Shown piece by piece: positions 33,376 to 42,157 of a DNA stretch of 64,000 nt (position 1 is its first letter; the number at the start of each line of letters is the position of its first letter). The stretch is from the NCBI RefSeq assembly GCF_010725485.1, contig NZ_AP022598.1, positions 3,224,001 to 3,288,000 on the forward strand. Reading direction: 5' to 3'. The stretch is from Mycolicibacterium parafortuitum (GTDB taxonomy: Bacteria > Actinomycetota > Actinomycetes > Mycobacteriales > Mycobacteriaceae). The translations under genes and the position numbers were made by a program. Under the pieces are notes generated by a model that was not told the DNA's origin, did not search any database, and saw only the letters and a program-made list of their open reading frames with translations.

Positions 33376-34152
33376 GTGACCGGCATCGATCAGCGACTGT
33401 CTGTGCACTCCGTGACCTTCCACGGAGCGACGCTGCGCGAGTACAGCTCGCGATGGGATTCGCTCGGTGTCCGGCGGCTCAGCCTGATCGACGCGCAGCT
33501 GGCAGACCCCGCGCTCGCGGATGTCGTTGCCGCCGGCGGCTACTCGGTGGAGTCCGTGTTCCACCTGTTCTCGTCCACCGACGGGCTGCGGCGGGTGATC
33601 GCGTCGGCGGCAACCGTCGGCGCCCGGGTGGTCTACATGCTGACCGGCGGGCGGGGCGAGCGCAGCTGGGAGGACGCCGCCGGAGTGTTCTGTGACGCGG
33701 TGTATCCGTGCCTCGACGAGGCGCGCCAGGCCGGGGTGGCTCTGGCCATCGAGAACGCCTCCGGCCTCTACGCCGACATCCACATCGCCCACACGCTGGC
33801 CGACACCATCGAGCTCGCCGAATCGGCGGGCCTGGGCATCTGCATCGACCTGTTCCACTGTTGGACGGAGGCGCACCTGAACACGTTGTTGGACCGCGCA
33901 CTGCCGCGCACGGAATTGATCCAGCTCAGCGACTACGTACTCGGCGACAGGGCACTGCCCGCGCGCGCCGTGCCCGGCGACGGTGCCATACCGCTGGAGT
34001 CGTTGCTCGCCCATGCACTCGGCGGCGGCTATCGGTACGGATTCGACCTGGAGCTGATCGGTCCCCGTATCGCCGAGGAGGGGGCGCTACCGGCGGCGCA
34101 GCGGGCCTGCGCACGGGTCACCGAAGTTCTGTCCCGCATGGAGGAGCGGTAG
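33376..34152 (+). CDS. Sugar phosphate isomerase/epimerase-like TIM-barrel protein
   Basis: A 258-aa protein of the AP-endonuclease-2/xylose-isomerase-like barrel. Metal-binding positions are suggested by VALAIENASGLY (Glu) near residue 125, GICIDLFHCW (Asp, His) near 155, ELIQLSDY near 180 and FDLELIGPRI (Glu) near 225. It begins at GTG 33376, 1 bp after the sulfotransferase stop, and ends 2 bp before the DUF1214 gene. Relatives are isomerases, epimerases or myo-inosose-type dehydratases acting on small hydroxylated rings. Function in this operon unknown. Confidence 0.85.
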   Translation: MTGIDQRLSVHSVTFHGATLREYSSRWDSLGVRRLSLIDAQLADPALADVVAAGGYSVESVFHLFSSTDGLRRVIASAATVGARVVYMLTGGRGERSWEDAAGVFCDAVYPCLDEARQAGVALAIENASGLYADIHIAHTLADTIELAESAGLGICIDLFHCWTEAHLNTLLDRALPRTELIQLSDYVLGDRALPARAVPGDGAIPLESLLAHALGGGYRYGFDLELIGPRIAEEGALPAAQRACARVTEVLSRMEER

Positions 34153-34154
34153 CG

Positions 34155-35366
34155 ATGGCATACGGCGACGGCCAGGACGACGCGGCGCTGCGGCGGGCCT
34201 GGGAGACGTTCTGCTACCGGGTGAAATCGGCCGGGCTGCAGATCTTCAAGGAACACAATCCCGGATCGGAGATCCATCGTGTCGACGCGCTGCGCTTTCT
34301 GACCCAGAATCTGGGGCAGGCCTTCGATCTCGCGCTGGAGACCCGCGACAGCCGGTATCCGAGCCTGCACCCGTTCTGCGGGCCGACCCGAAAGCTCGGC
34401 GGGGACTGCGCCGACTTCACGTATCAGCAGGCATGGATCGACGGGCAGTCGACCTACCGAATCGTGGGGGAGCGCGGCAGCGCGCGCTTCTTCAACATCA
34501 CCGTGCAGGGTGCCCGACCCGAGGGCCCGGACGTCCTACATGAGCCGTTCGGCGATGTGCCGCAGGCCAATCTGTCCGGTGCGCAGCTACGCACCGGCGG
34601 GGACGGCAGCTTCGAAGTCTACGTCGGAGGCCCGCCGCGCGACGAGAACTGGCTGTCGACTACCGTGGAATCGCGAAAACTGTTCGTGCGACAGGGGTTC
34701 GACTCGTGGGACGAAGTCCCGGCCCGATTGCGGATCGAGCGTGTCGATATGGCGTCGCCGAAACCGATGACCACCGCGGCGGAGATGGTCGCCGCGATCG
34801 AGTGGGCCGGTGGATTTCTCACCGGCGTGATGGCCGACTGGCCGGAGTTCCCGTTCACCCACGGAGGGGTCGACGCGGGACGGCCGAACGAGTTCCCCGA
34901 CGTCGTCGACGGCGACGGCGATGCGAAGCGGGGACGGTCGGCGGTGAATATGCACTGGGCCCTCGGTCCCGACGAAGCCCTGGTCATCGAGTTCGACTCC
35001 CACGAGGGGCTGTGGTCGTTGACGAACATGGGTGTGTTCTTCAACAGCATGGACTACCTCTATCGCCCGGTCAGCTACACGCCGAGCCGGACGTGCGTCG
35101 ACGCCGACGGAAAGATCCGGCTGGTGCTGGCGCACCGGGACCCGGGCGTCCACAACTGGATCGACAGCCAGGGTTTCGAGCGCGGCAACATCACCTACCG
35201 CCACATGCTCGAGGGTTCGCCGGCGAAGTTGCGTACCGCAGTCGTCAAGCACGCGGATCTGGGTGCGGCGCTGCCCTCCGACACCGCGACCGTCACTGCC
35301 GAGGAACGCACGGCGCAGATGTGGCTGAGGTTCAACGCGATCCGGCGACGCTACTCGCTGCTCTGA
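34155..35366 (+). CDS. DUF1214-domain protein
   Basis: A 403-aa soluble protein starting at ATG 34155 with GAGGAG upstream inside the preceding gene. The C-terminal part carries the DUF1214-type signature: HWALGPDEALVIEF, LWSLTNMGVFFNSMDYLYRP and RLVLAHRDPGVHNWID. The N-terminal part (YRVKSAGLQIFKEHNPG) is helical. Members are widespread in mycobacteria near lipid and steroid genes but lack a known activity. It is the last gene of the acyl-CoA dehydrogenase operon and is convergent with the secreted-protein gene at 35449. Confidence 0.82.
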   Translation: MAYGDGQDDAALRRAWETFCYRVKSAGLQIFKEHNPGSEIHRVDALRFLTQNLGQAFDLALETRDSRYPSLHPFCGPTRKLGGDCADFTYQQAWIDGQSTYRIVGERGSARFFNITVQGARPEGPDVLHEPFGDVPQANLSGAQLRTGGDGSFEVYVGGPPRDENWLSTTVESRKLFVRQGFDSWDEVPARLRIERVDMASPKPMTTAAEMVAAIEWAGGFLTGVMADWPEFPFTHGGVDAGRPNEFPDVVDGDGDAKRGRSAVNMHWALGPDEALVIEFDSHEGLWSLTNMGVFFNSMDYLYRPVSYTPSRTCVDADGKIRLVLAHRDPGVHNWIDSQGFERGNITYRHMLEGSPAKLRTAVVKHADLGAALPSDTATVTAEERTAQMWLRFNAIRRRYSLL

Positions 35367-35448
35367 ACGGCGACGAGGGTTCGCCGGATGTACGCCGACG
35401 ACGGCGAGTCGCCGGGCAGACACGCGCGCTCGCGGGGCCAGGCGACCC

Positions 35449-35886
35449 CTAGAGTTGCTGGAGCTTGAACGTCCAGAACTGGCTTCCGGGTGGGCCGTTG
35501 AAGCAGCCGACGTCGTACTTCGAGTCGATGGTGCCCAGCAGCGTCACGGCGTCCCAGGAGTAGGTCTCGCGGGTCGGCATCACATGCCCGGGGCACTGCA
35601 GGCCGTCGCGCACGTCCACGGTGAACGTGTAGCGCCCGTCGACCAGCCAGGCCTTGCTCTCGTAGTAGTCATAGAACTTCAGCCGGGGCCGGGCAGCGAC
35701 GTTGACGCAGTCCGGGCTCTTCTCCGGGATGCACAAGGTGACAAACCAGAACCACGACGCGCGGTTGTACCGGTTGGTCAGCAGGTCGTAATTGGCCAGC
35801 TGCATCCCCGCCTGCGACGGCGGCGCCAGGAACGTCGCGACCGCCATCAGCGTGGCCGCCACGGCACCGATCCTGCTGAGCCTCAT
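35449..35886 (-). CDS. Secreted protein of unknown function
   Basis: A 145-aa exported protein. A Sec signal peptide occupies residues 1-26 (MRLSRIGAVAATLMAVATFL, then APPSQA as cleavage site). The mature part has four Cys and repeated aromatic blocks (SWFWFVTLC, YTFTVDVRDGLQC, YDVGCFNGPPGSQFW). It shows weak similarity in layout to the protein at 54177. ATG 35886 has GGGAGG upstream. Single-gene unit. Role unknown; such proteins are common in the mycobacterial cell envelope. Confidence 0.82.
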   Translation of the reverse strand: MRLSRIGAVAATLMAVATFLAPPSQAGMQLANYDLLTNRYNRASWFWFVTLCIPEKSPDCVNVAARPRLKFYDYYESKAWLVDGRYTFTVDVRDGLQCPGHVMPTRETYSWDAVTLLGTIDSKYDVGCFNGPPGSQFWTFKLQQL

Positions 35887-35959
35887 CGCTTCGCCTCCCA
35901 TACTCTCGCCGCTACATGCAACCACCTCGCCGTGATCCGCGGGGTGAGATCGGCGCACA

Positions 35960-37330
35960 CTAGTCGATGACGGCGCGTTCCTTGCGTTCGGTGATGGGCC
36001 GTGCCAGCTCCTGCTCATCGCAGATCCGCTGCAGCTTCACCAGCGTCTCGTCCAGTCCGGGGCCCAGCGGCTTTCTCGGCGTGAACGTGGCGGGAAGATT
36101 ACGCATCCCCTGGATCACGCCGATCGTGTCGTAGTGCACGGTGCCCTCGGGATCGCATACGTAGTCGGGCATCCGGTCGAGCACCGCGGTCAGCATCGAC
36201 TTGAAGACCGTGCGGGCCACGTTGGATCCGACGCACCGATGCACGCCGATTCCGAAGCTGAAGTGACGATTGCCCTTTCGGTCCAGCACGACCTCGTTGG
36301 GCCGCTCGAAGACGGCAGGGTCGCGGTTGGCCATCGCCCAGGACAACCACAGCCGCTCGAACTTCTTGAACTGGTGGCCCGCGACCTCCACGTCCTCGGC
36401 GAAGGTGCGCCCGTCGCCGGGTGCCGGCGTGAAGAAGCGCAGGAACTCCTCGGTGGCCGGAGCCAGCAGGGCGTCGCGTTCGCGGGACAGACGTTCGCGC
36501 TCGGCGGGATGCTCGCCGAGCCACTCCAGCGCGTGCGCGGTCAACGCGGTGGTGGTGTCGAAACCACCGCCGATGATCAGACCCAGGTTGCCGAGGATCT
36601 CCATGTCGGGGGCGGGCTCCCCGTCGATGCGCAACTGCAACAACGCGTTAACCAGACCCGGGCGCGGATTCTCGCGGATCTCCATCATGTTGTTGATGAG
36701 ATCGATGCCCATCTCACGATGCTGCTCGTTGATCTTCTCGCGTTCCGGGGCGTGCTCGGGGGTGTACACCGAGGCGTGCGTGGGCTCGCTGTAGACGTTC
36801 CATTTGTCGAGCTTGATGCCCATCATCGCCAGTGTGAACACGGCGGGCACCACGTTGGCGAGGTGATCGACGAAGTCGATCTTTCCCGACTCGATGTGTT
36901 CGTCGAGTGCCGCACGGGTGATCTCGTCGATGAAAGGTTCCCACCGCTTGATCGCCGCGGGGGACAGGTACGGGTTCAGTGCTCCGCGGTAGGCACTGTG
37001 CTCCGGTTCGTCCATCTCCAGGATGCCGCCGCGGACCACGGTCGCTCGGCTGGCCTTGGGAATGGTGATGCCCTGAAACGGAGTCTCGCCGGAGATGTCG
37101 TGGTGGTTCGACACCGCGGGGCAGCGCGCCAACTCGAAGACGTGCTTGCTGTCGGCAGCCACCCAGTGCCCGTTGTAGACATCCGTCCATGCCATCGGGC
37201 ACTTGGCCTGCATTTCTTCGGTGATCTTTTCGAACTGCAGCCGGTACTCGGGGGTATGCCGGTCGAAGTGGTAGGTGTTTCGCTTCCGGTTGTCGTCGGC
37301 GGTGCCGGTCACGACGTCGTCGACACTCAA
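35960..37330 (-). CDS. Cytochrome P450 (long form, ~456 aa)
   Basis: A 456-aa P450, longer than the others here. Motifs are the I-helix GGGFDTTTAL, the K-helix EEFLR, and the heme loop FGIGVHRCVG with C366. The C-terminal extension of about 40 charged residues (LDETLVKLQRICDEQEL and onward) is unusual. The start is taken as TTG 37330, ten bases after AGGAG; no ATG or GTG fits better. It is downstream of a ferredoxin gene with a 7-bp gap and part of a P450-ferredoxin-SDR-SDR operon. It is not close to the other four P450s, so it should attack a different position or intermediate. Confidence 0.9.
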   Translation of the reverse strand: MSVDDVVTGTADDNRKRNTYHFDRHTPEYRLQFEKITEEMQAKCPMAWTDVYNGHWVAADSKHVFELARCPAVSNHHDISGETPFQGITIPKASRATVVRGGILEMDEPEHSAYRGALNPYLSPAAIKRWEPFIDEITRAALDEHIESGKIDFVDHLANVVPAVFTLAMMGIKLDKWNVYSEPTHASVYTPEHAPEREKINEQHREMGIDLINNMMEIRENPRPGLVNALLQLRIDGEPAPDMEILGNLGLIIGGGFDTTTALTAHALEWLGEHPAERERLSRERDALLAPATEEFLRFFTPAPGDGRTFAEDVEVAGHQFKKFERLWLSWAMANRDPAVFERPNEVVLDRKGNRHFSFGIGVHRCVGSNVARTVFKSMLTAVLDRMPDYVCDPEGTVHYDTIGVIQGMRNLPATFTPRKPLGPGLDETLVKLQRICDEQELARPITERKERAVID

Positions 37331-37337
37331 GGGTTCA

Positions 37338-37532
37338 CTACTCCTCTATCGAGATGGCCTGTTCGGGGCACGACTGCACCGCCTCACGCACCGCGTCCTC
37401 CTGCTCCGGCGCAACGACTTCGTTCACCGGGGATGCAGTCCCGTCGATATCGCTGAGCTCAAAGGCATCCGGGGCGATCATCGAGCACAGCGTGTGGCCC
37501 TGGCACCGACCGGAATCGACAAAAACCTTCAT
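37338..37532 (-). CDS. [3Fe-4S]-type ferredoxin
   Basis: A 64-aa ferredoxin with ATG 37532 preceded by AGGAGG. Cluster residues are C10 and C16 (CQGHTLC), Ala at position 20 where a fourth ligand would be, and the Cys in SCPEQAI near residue 55. The Ala implies a three-iron cluster. It lies immediately upstream of the P450 at 35960 and is its probable electron donor. Acidic, soluble. Confidence 0.92.
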   Translation of the reverse strand: MKVFVDSGRCQGHTLCSMIAPDAFELSDIDGTASPVNEVVAPEQEDAVREAVQSCPEQAISIEE

Positions 37533-37557
37533 GATCTCGCCTCCTGAACCCTGGTCG

Positions 37558-38418
37558 TCAGACGTGGTAGTCGTACCACTTGAGGTAGCCGCCGGCGTCG
37601 ACGCGCAGCTGCATTCCGGTGACGTAACGCGCTTCGTCGGAGGCCAGCCACAGCACCGCGTTGCTGATGTCTTCGGGCTCGATGTAGTTGACCTTCATCG
37701 CCTGCTGCACACCGAAAACCGGCTCGGCGTCGGCGCGTGTCGGCTTTTCCAGATCAGGGCGGAACGACCTGTACATCGGTTCGCTCTGCAGCATGTCGGT
37801 GTTGCAGTTGGTCGGGTGGATGACGTTGGCGCGGATACCGCGCACAGCGAGTTCTGTTGCCAACGCGTGAACGTACTCGGAGATCAGGCGCTTGGAGATC
37901 ATGTAGCCCATGCCGCCGGGATCGCCGCCGGGGTTGGGCTTGTTGTGCGCGTCCATCAGCGCGGCGGCCGAGGCCGTCGCGATGATCGACGCACCCTCCT
38001 TCAGGTGCGGCAGCGCGACCTGAATGGCGTTGATGGTGCCGACGAAGTTGGTGTTGATGCCGTCGGTCCAGGCCTGCATCGCGGGTTGACCTTTCATCGC
38101 GGCGATACCAGCCTGCGCCACGACGATGTCGACCTTGCCGAACTCTGCGAGCCCCGCCTCCAGCGCTGCGCGCAGTTCTGCCTCGTTGCGCACGTCGGCT
38201 TGGGCGGTCACGATGCGCTGACCGGTCTTCTCGACGAAGTTCTTGGTCTCCTCGAGATCCTCCGGTGTGGCCATCGGGTAGCCCACCGTCTCGTAGTTTC
38301 TGCAGATGTCGACGGCGATGATGTCGGCACCTTCTTCGGCGAGCCGGACCGCGTGGCTGCGGCCCTGGCCGCGTGCCGCGCCGGTGATGAAGGCGACCTT
38401 GCCTTGAACCCGTCCCAT
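37558..38418 (-). CDS. Mycofactocin-coupled SDR-type oxidoreductase
   Basis: A 286-aa SDR beginning MGRVQGKVAFITGAARGQGR. The TGAARGQGRSHA motif, the AEEGADIIAVDIC stretch and an extended insert after it are typical of the mycofactocin-coupled SDR subfamily, whose tightly bound NAD is recycled through the peptide cofactor mycofactocin. The catalytic pair is Y172 and K176 (YMISK). ATG 38418 has AAGGA at nine bases. It probably oxidises an alcohol formed by the neighbouring P450. The mycofactocin biosynthesis genes are not in the window. Confidence 0.88.
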   Translation of the reverse strand: MGRVQGKVAFITGAARGQGRSHAVRLAEEGADIIAVDICRNYETVGYPMATPEDLEETKNFVEKTGQRIVTAQADVRNEAELRAALEAGLAEFGKVDIVVAQAGIAAMKGQPAMQAWTDGINTNFVGTINAIQVALPHLKEGASIIATASAAALMDAHNKPNPGGDPGGMGYMISKRLISEYVHALATELAVRGIRANVIHPTNCNTDMLQSEPMYRSFRPDLEKPTRADAEPVFGVQQAMKVNYIEPEDISNAVLWLASDEARYVTGMQLRVDAGGYLKWYDYHV

Positions 38419-38453
38419 TGACACTCGTCCTTTCGCTGAAATCTGTTGGCTTG

Positions 38454-39173
38454 TCAGGTGTTCCGGCCGCCGTTGACGCCGAGGATCTGACCGGTGATGT
38501 AGCCGGCCTCTTCGGAGATGAAGAATGCGCACGCGGCGGCGATGTCCTCGGGGAGGCCCATCCGGCGCACGGGGGTCTGCTGGATCTGCTTTTCGGTGTC
38601 GCCGAGAAAGCCGCGCTGTTCGGCTTTGCGCAACATCGGGGTGTCGATGAAGCCGGGCGGCACCGCATTGACGGTGATGCCTTGCGGGCCGTACTCCAGG
38701 GCCAGCGACTTGGTGAGCCCGTTGACCGCCGACTTCGCGGCGACATATGGCGACATGAACGGCTGCCCGGAGTGAGTGCTCGACGAGGAGATGTTGACGA
38801 TGCGGCCCCAGCCGGCCTCGATCATGTCGGGCAGCACGGCCTGCGTGCAGTGGAAGACTCCGTTGAGGTTGACGTCGACGACCTTCTGCCATTCGTCGAA
38901 GGACAGGTCGAGGAACTTCTTGAAACGGTCCAGCCCGGCGGCGTTCACCAGCACGGTGACCGGTCCCAGCTCGGCGCGAATCTCGGCCAGCGCCCCGTCG
39001 ACGGCCGCGCGATCGGTGACATCGGCGGCGTAGGAGAACTTCGCCTCACCGGGATTGAGGTCGATGATCGCCACCTGCAGACCGTCCGCACGCAGACGGT
39101 CGGCGACCGCGGCGCCGATACCCGAAGCGCCTCCGGTCACTACTGCGTTCTTCACGCGGCCCTCAGTAGTCAA
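38454..39173 (-). CDS. Short-chain dehydrogenase/reductase
   Basis: A 239-aa classical SDR with TGGASGIG near residue 14, NAAG, NISSSS and the catalytic Y143/K147 (YVAAK). The start is most likely TTG 39173, seven bases after GGAAGGA; GTG 39155 is the alternative. It is related to the SDR at 9202 (shared DVTDRAAVDGA, DVNLNG and GYITGQ-L-GVNGG). It is the promoter-proximal gene of the minus-strand unit running into the P450, divergent from the aldehyde dehydrogenase-Mce operon, with GAGAAY operators between. Confidence 0.88.
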   Translation of the reverse strand: MTTEGRVKNAVVTGGASGIGAAVADRLRADGLQVAIIDLNPGEAKFSYAADVTDRAAVDGALAEIRAELGPVTVLVNAAGLDRFKKFLDLSFDEWQKVVDVNLNGVFHCTQAVLPDMIEAGWGRIVNISSSSTHSGQPFMSPYVAAKSAVNGLTKSLALEYGPQGITVNAVPPGFIDTPMLRKAEQRGFLGDTEKQIQQTPVRRMGLPEDIAAACAFFISEEAGYITGQILGVNGGRNT

Positions 39174-39192
39174 GAATCATCCTTCCGAATAT

Positions 39193-39207
39193 GAGAACCG
39201 TACTCTC
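39193..39207. promoter_or_regulatory. GAGAAY-N3-RTTCTC-like operator before the SDR operon
   Basis: GAGAACCGTACTCTC, one base off the consensus, 20 bp upstream of the TTG start at 39173. It likely controls the minus-strand SDR-P450 unit. Confidence 0.55.
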
Positions 39208-39328
39208 GCATTATGTGAGACCGCAAGACAAGAGCGGTGGCGTGTTCGCACTGGTGAGACGTCTAGTGCGGGATTGTCGCACCGTTTCCTGCAGGCAGCG
39301 GGGGTTCTCGTCATTTTCTTGAGTTCTC

Positions 39329-39346
39329 ATCGTACGAATGTATGAT
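39329..39346. promoter_or_regulatory. Inverted repeat in the Mce-operon promoter region
   Basis: ATCGTAC-GAAT-GTATGAT pairs 6 of 7 arm positions. It is 76-93 bp upstream of the aldehyde dehydrogenase ATG, between two GAGAAY-type sites, and may be a second operator. Confidence 0.4.
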
Positions 39347-39357
39347 TCGCCGGTGAT

Positions 39358-39372
39358 GAGAATGGAATTTCC
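39358..39372. promoter_or_regulatory. GAGAAY-N3-RTTCTC-like operator before the Mce operon
   Basis: GAGAATGGAATTTCC keeps the left half-site and most of the right half, 50 bp before the aldehyde dehydrogenase ATG at 39422. Together with 39193-39207 it suggests both divergent operons respond to the same factor. Confidence 0.45.
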
Positions 39373-39421
39373 GTCACATCCAGACACTTTCCACCGGTGA
39401 CGTCACAGCTCGAGGAGGACG

Positions 39422-40924
39422 ATGCAGGAAACAGCCACGATCTCGGGTGACAGCGGCGGCGCTCAGGCAGACGACCACGCTGCCCGACGCCGCCTCCTCA
39501 TCGGAGGGCGACTCGTCGAGAGCGAGCGGACGTTTCCTTCGCTGAATCCGGCCACCGGTGAGGTGCTCGGGTACGCACCCGATGCCCGCGTCGCCGACGC
39601 GGAGGCCGCGGTCGCGGCGGCACGTGCGGCGTTCGACGCGGGGCACTGGGCCACCGACACCGCGTTGCGGATCCGTTGCCTGGAGCAGTTCCATGCCGCT
39701 CTGATCGAGCACCGTGACGAGCTCGCCGAACTGACCATCGCCGAAGTCGGCGCCACCCCGGCGCTGTGCCAGGGCGCGCAGTTGGACCAGCCGATCGCGA
39801 TCGTGCGGTACTACGCCGAGCTGTTGAAGACCTATCCGCTGACCGAGGACCTCGGCAATATCGAGAGCCGCGGCATGCAGCACCACCGCTGGGTCGAGAA
39901 GGAGGCCGCGGGCGTCGTCGCTGCGATCATCGCCTACAACTACCCGAATCAGTTGGCCTTGGCCAAGCTGGCGCCGGCACTGGCTGCGGGCTGCACCGTG
40001 GTACTCAAGTCGGCTCCTGACACCCCGCTCATCACGCTGGCGCTCGGCGAGCTGATCGCCAATCACACCGACATCCCGCCCGGCGTGGTCAACGTGCTCT
40101 CCGGCGCCGATCCGGCCGTCGGCGCGGCGCTGACCACCAGCCCCGACGTCGACATGGTCACCTTCACCGGATCGACCCCGACCGGGCGCGCGATCATGGC
40201 CGCCGCCAGCGCAACGCTGAAGAAGGTCTTCCTCGAACTCGGCGGCAAGTCGGCGGCCATCGTCCTCGACGACGCCGACTTCAACACCGCGGCACTGTTT
40301 TCCGCGTTCAGCATGGTCACCCACGCCGGGCAGGGCTGTGCGCTGACCTCGCGGCTACTGGTGCCGCGCAAGCACAAGGACGAGATCGTCGAGCTGATCA
40401 AGAACAACTTCGGGCTGGTCCGGCTTGGAAACCCGGCGGATCCGTCGACTTACATGGGTCCGCTGATCAGCGAGAAGCAGCGCGACAAGGTCGACGGCAT
40501 GGTGCAGCGCGCGGTGGCTGCCGGCGCCACATTGGTCACCGGCGGCGAGAAGGTCGACCCGGGCTACTTCTATACGCCGACCCTGTTGGCCGACGTCGAC
40601 CCCGACAGCGAAATCGCCCAGGAGGAGGTGTTCGGCCCGGTGCTGGCCGTCATCGCCTACGAGGACGACGACGACGCGGTGCGCATCGCGAACAACTCCA
40701 TCTACGGGCTGTCCGGTGCGGTGTTCGGCAGCCAGGAGCGTGCGCTGGCGGTGGCCCGGCGCATCCGCACCGGCACGTTCTCGATCAACGGCGGCAACTA
40801 CTTCAGCCCCGACAGCCCGTTCGGCGGCTTCAAACAGTCTGGCATCGGCAGGGAAATGGGCAGGGCCGGCCTGGAGGAGTTCTTGGAATCGAAGACGTTC
40901 GCAACGGTGGTGGGACAAGCATGA
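39422..40924 (+). CDS. Aldehyde dehydrogenase (NAD(P)+-dependent)
   Basis: A 500-aa aldehyde dehydrogenase of full length. Active-site residues are N173 (AYNYPNQ), E272 (ELGGKSA) and the nucleophile C306 (GQGCALTS). The C-terminal GGFKQSGIGREMG is standard. ATG 39422 has GAGGAGG. It is the first gene of the long plus-strand operon and overlaps the CoA-transferase start (ATGA). It would oxidise the aldehyde made by P450/SDR action to an acid, ready for CoA activation (inference). Confidence 0.94.
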   Translation: MQETATISGDSGGAQADDHAARRRLLIGGRLVESERTFPSLNPATGEVLGYAPDARVADAEAAVAAARAAFDAGHWATDTALRIRCLEQFHAALIEHRDELAELTIAEVGATPALCQGAQLDQPIAIVRYYAELLKTYPLTEDLGNIESRGMQHHRWVEKEAAGVVAAIIAYNYPNQLALAKLAPALAAGCTVVLKSAPDTPLITLALGELIANHTDIPPGVVNVLSGADPAVGAALTTSPDVDMVTFTGSTPTGRAIMAAASATLKKVFLELGGKSAAIVLDDADFNTAALFSAFSMVTHAGQGCALTSRLLVPRKHKDEIVELIKNNFGLVRLGNPADPSTYMGPLISEKQRDKVDGMVQRAVAAGATLVTGGEKVDPGYFYTPTLLADVDPDSEIAQEEVFGPVLAVIAYEDDDDAVRIANNSIYGLSGAVFGSQERALAVARRIRTGTFSINGGNYFSPDSPFGGFKQSGIGREMGRAGLEEFLESKTFATVVGQA

Positions 40925-42126
40925 AGCCATTGGACGGTATCCGGGTGCTTGAGGTCGCGATGTACGGCTTCGTCCCGTCGGCGGGCGCGGTGCTCGCCGA
41001 ATGGGGCGCCGACGTCGTCAAGGTCGAGCACGCCGTCACCGGCGACCCGCAGCGCGGCCTGCGCCAGACCGGCCTGTTGCGGGTGGAGGGCGACCCGAAT
41101 CCGAACATCGAGCACGCCAACCGCCTCAAGCGCAGCATCGGCCTGGACATGACGGTCCCGGAGGGCAAAGAGGTGCTGCTGGAACTGGCGCGTCGCTCCG
41201 ACGTGTTCCTGACCAGCTTCCTGCCCGGGCACCGGCAGAAGTTCGGGATCGACGTCGACGACATCCGAGCCGTCAACCCGAAGATCATCTATGCCCGTGG
41301 TAGCGCGCTCGGACCGCGCGGCACGGAGGCGGTCAAAGGGGGCTACGACATGACCGCGTTCTGGTGCCGGGCCGGCACCGCCGCCACGATCACGCCGCCG
41401 GGCACCCCGGGCATGGTCGGCCCGCCGGGACCGGCCTACGGCGACACCATCTCCGGCACCAACCTCGCCGGCGGCATCGCCGCGGCGCTGCTCAAACGGG
41501 AACGCACCGGGGAACCGTCGGTCGTCGACGTGTCTCTGCTCGGCAGCGGACTGTGGGCGATGGGCCACACCGTGGCGCTGACCAAGCATCTCGGCGAGCG
41601 CATGGAGGCGTTCCCGCCGGGTGTGCACGGATCGCCGATCAATCCGCTCGTCGGGCTGTACGCGACGGCCGACGACCGCTACATCTCGTTCGTGATGATG
41701 CAGCCGACCAAGTTCTGGGCCGACGTCTGCAAGCACATGGACCTCGACGAGCTCGCCGACGACCCGCGGTTCGCGACCGCCGAATCCATCGCCGAGAACA
41801 CCGCCACCGGAGTCGAGATCCTGTCCGAGGCGATGGGCAAGCGCACGCTCAGCGAGTGGAGTGAGCGGTTCGCGACGCTGGCCGGGCCGTGGGCCCCGGT
41901 GCAGGACACGCTGCAGGCCGCCGAGGACGCCCAGGTGCGCGCCAACGAATACCTGGTCCAGGCAGGCGAACTCGAGCTGGTGTCCAACCCGGTGCAGTTC
42001 GACGTCGCCGCGCCCGTGTCGGGCCCGGCGCCCGGATTCGCCGAGCAGACCGACGACATCCTCGTCGAACTCGGCCTGGACTGGGACCGCATCATCGAGC
42101 TCAAGACCGCCGGCGCGGTCACCTGA
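40921..42126 (+). CDS. CaiB/BaiF-type (class III) CoA-transferase
   Basis: A 401-aa class III CoA-transferase. Typical blocks are PLDGIRVLEVA at the N-terminus, LAEWGADVVKVEH near residue 26, RSIGLDMTVPEGKEVLLELA near 70, and the catalytic Asp D175 in YGDTISG. It transfers CoA between acyl-CoA and a free acid, so it can activate the acid from the upstream aldehyde dehydrogenase without ATP. It overlaps the upstream gene (ATGA) and is followed after 31 bp by the OB-fold protein gene. Racemase-type (AMACR-like) activity is an alternative within this superfamily. Confidence 0.92.
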   Translation: MKPLDGIRVLEVAMYGFVPSAGAVLAEWGADVVKVEHAVTGDPQRGLRQTGLLRVEGDPNPNIEHANRLKRSIGLDMTVPEGKEVLLELARRSDVFLTSFLPGHRQKFGIDVDDIRAVNPKIIYARGSALGPRGTEAVKGGYDMTAFWCRAGTAATITPPGTPGMVGPPGPAYGDTISGTNLAGGIAAALLKRERTGEPSVVDVSLLGSGLWAMGHTVALTKHLGERMEAFPPGVHGSPINPLVGLYATADDRYISFVMMQPTKFWADVCKHMDLDELADDPRFATAESIAENTATGVEILSEAMGKRTLSEWSERFATLAGPWAPVQDTLQAAEDAQVRANEYLVQAGELELVSNPVQFDVAAPVSGPAPGFAEQTDDILVELGLDWDRIIELKTAGAVT

Positions 42127-42157
42127 CCGTCCACGGTCGAGATCTGGAGAACTGTCA

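Noticed and set aside
35368..35414. Possible terminator between the DUF1214 and secreted-protein genes
   Set aside because: CGGCGAC/GTCGCCG arms exist but similar short GC-rich pairs are everywhere in this sequence; no supporting U tract or long stem.
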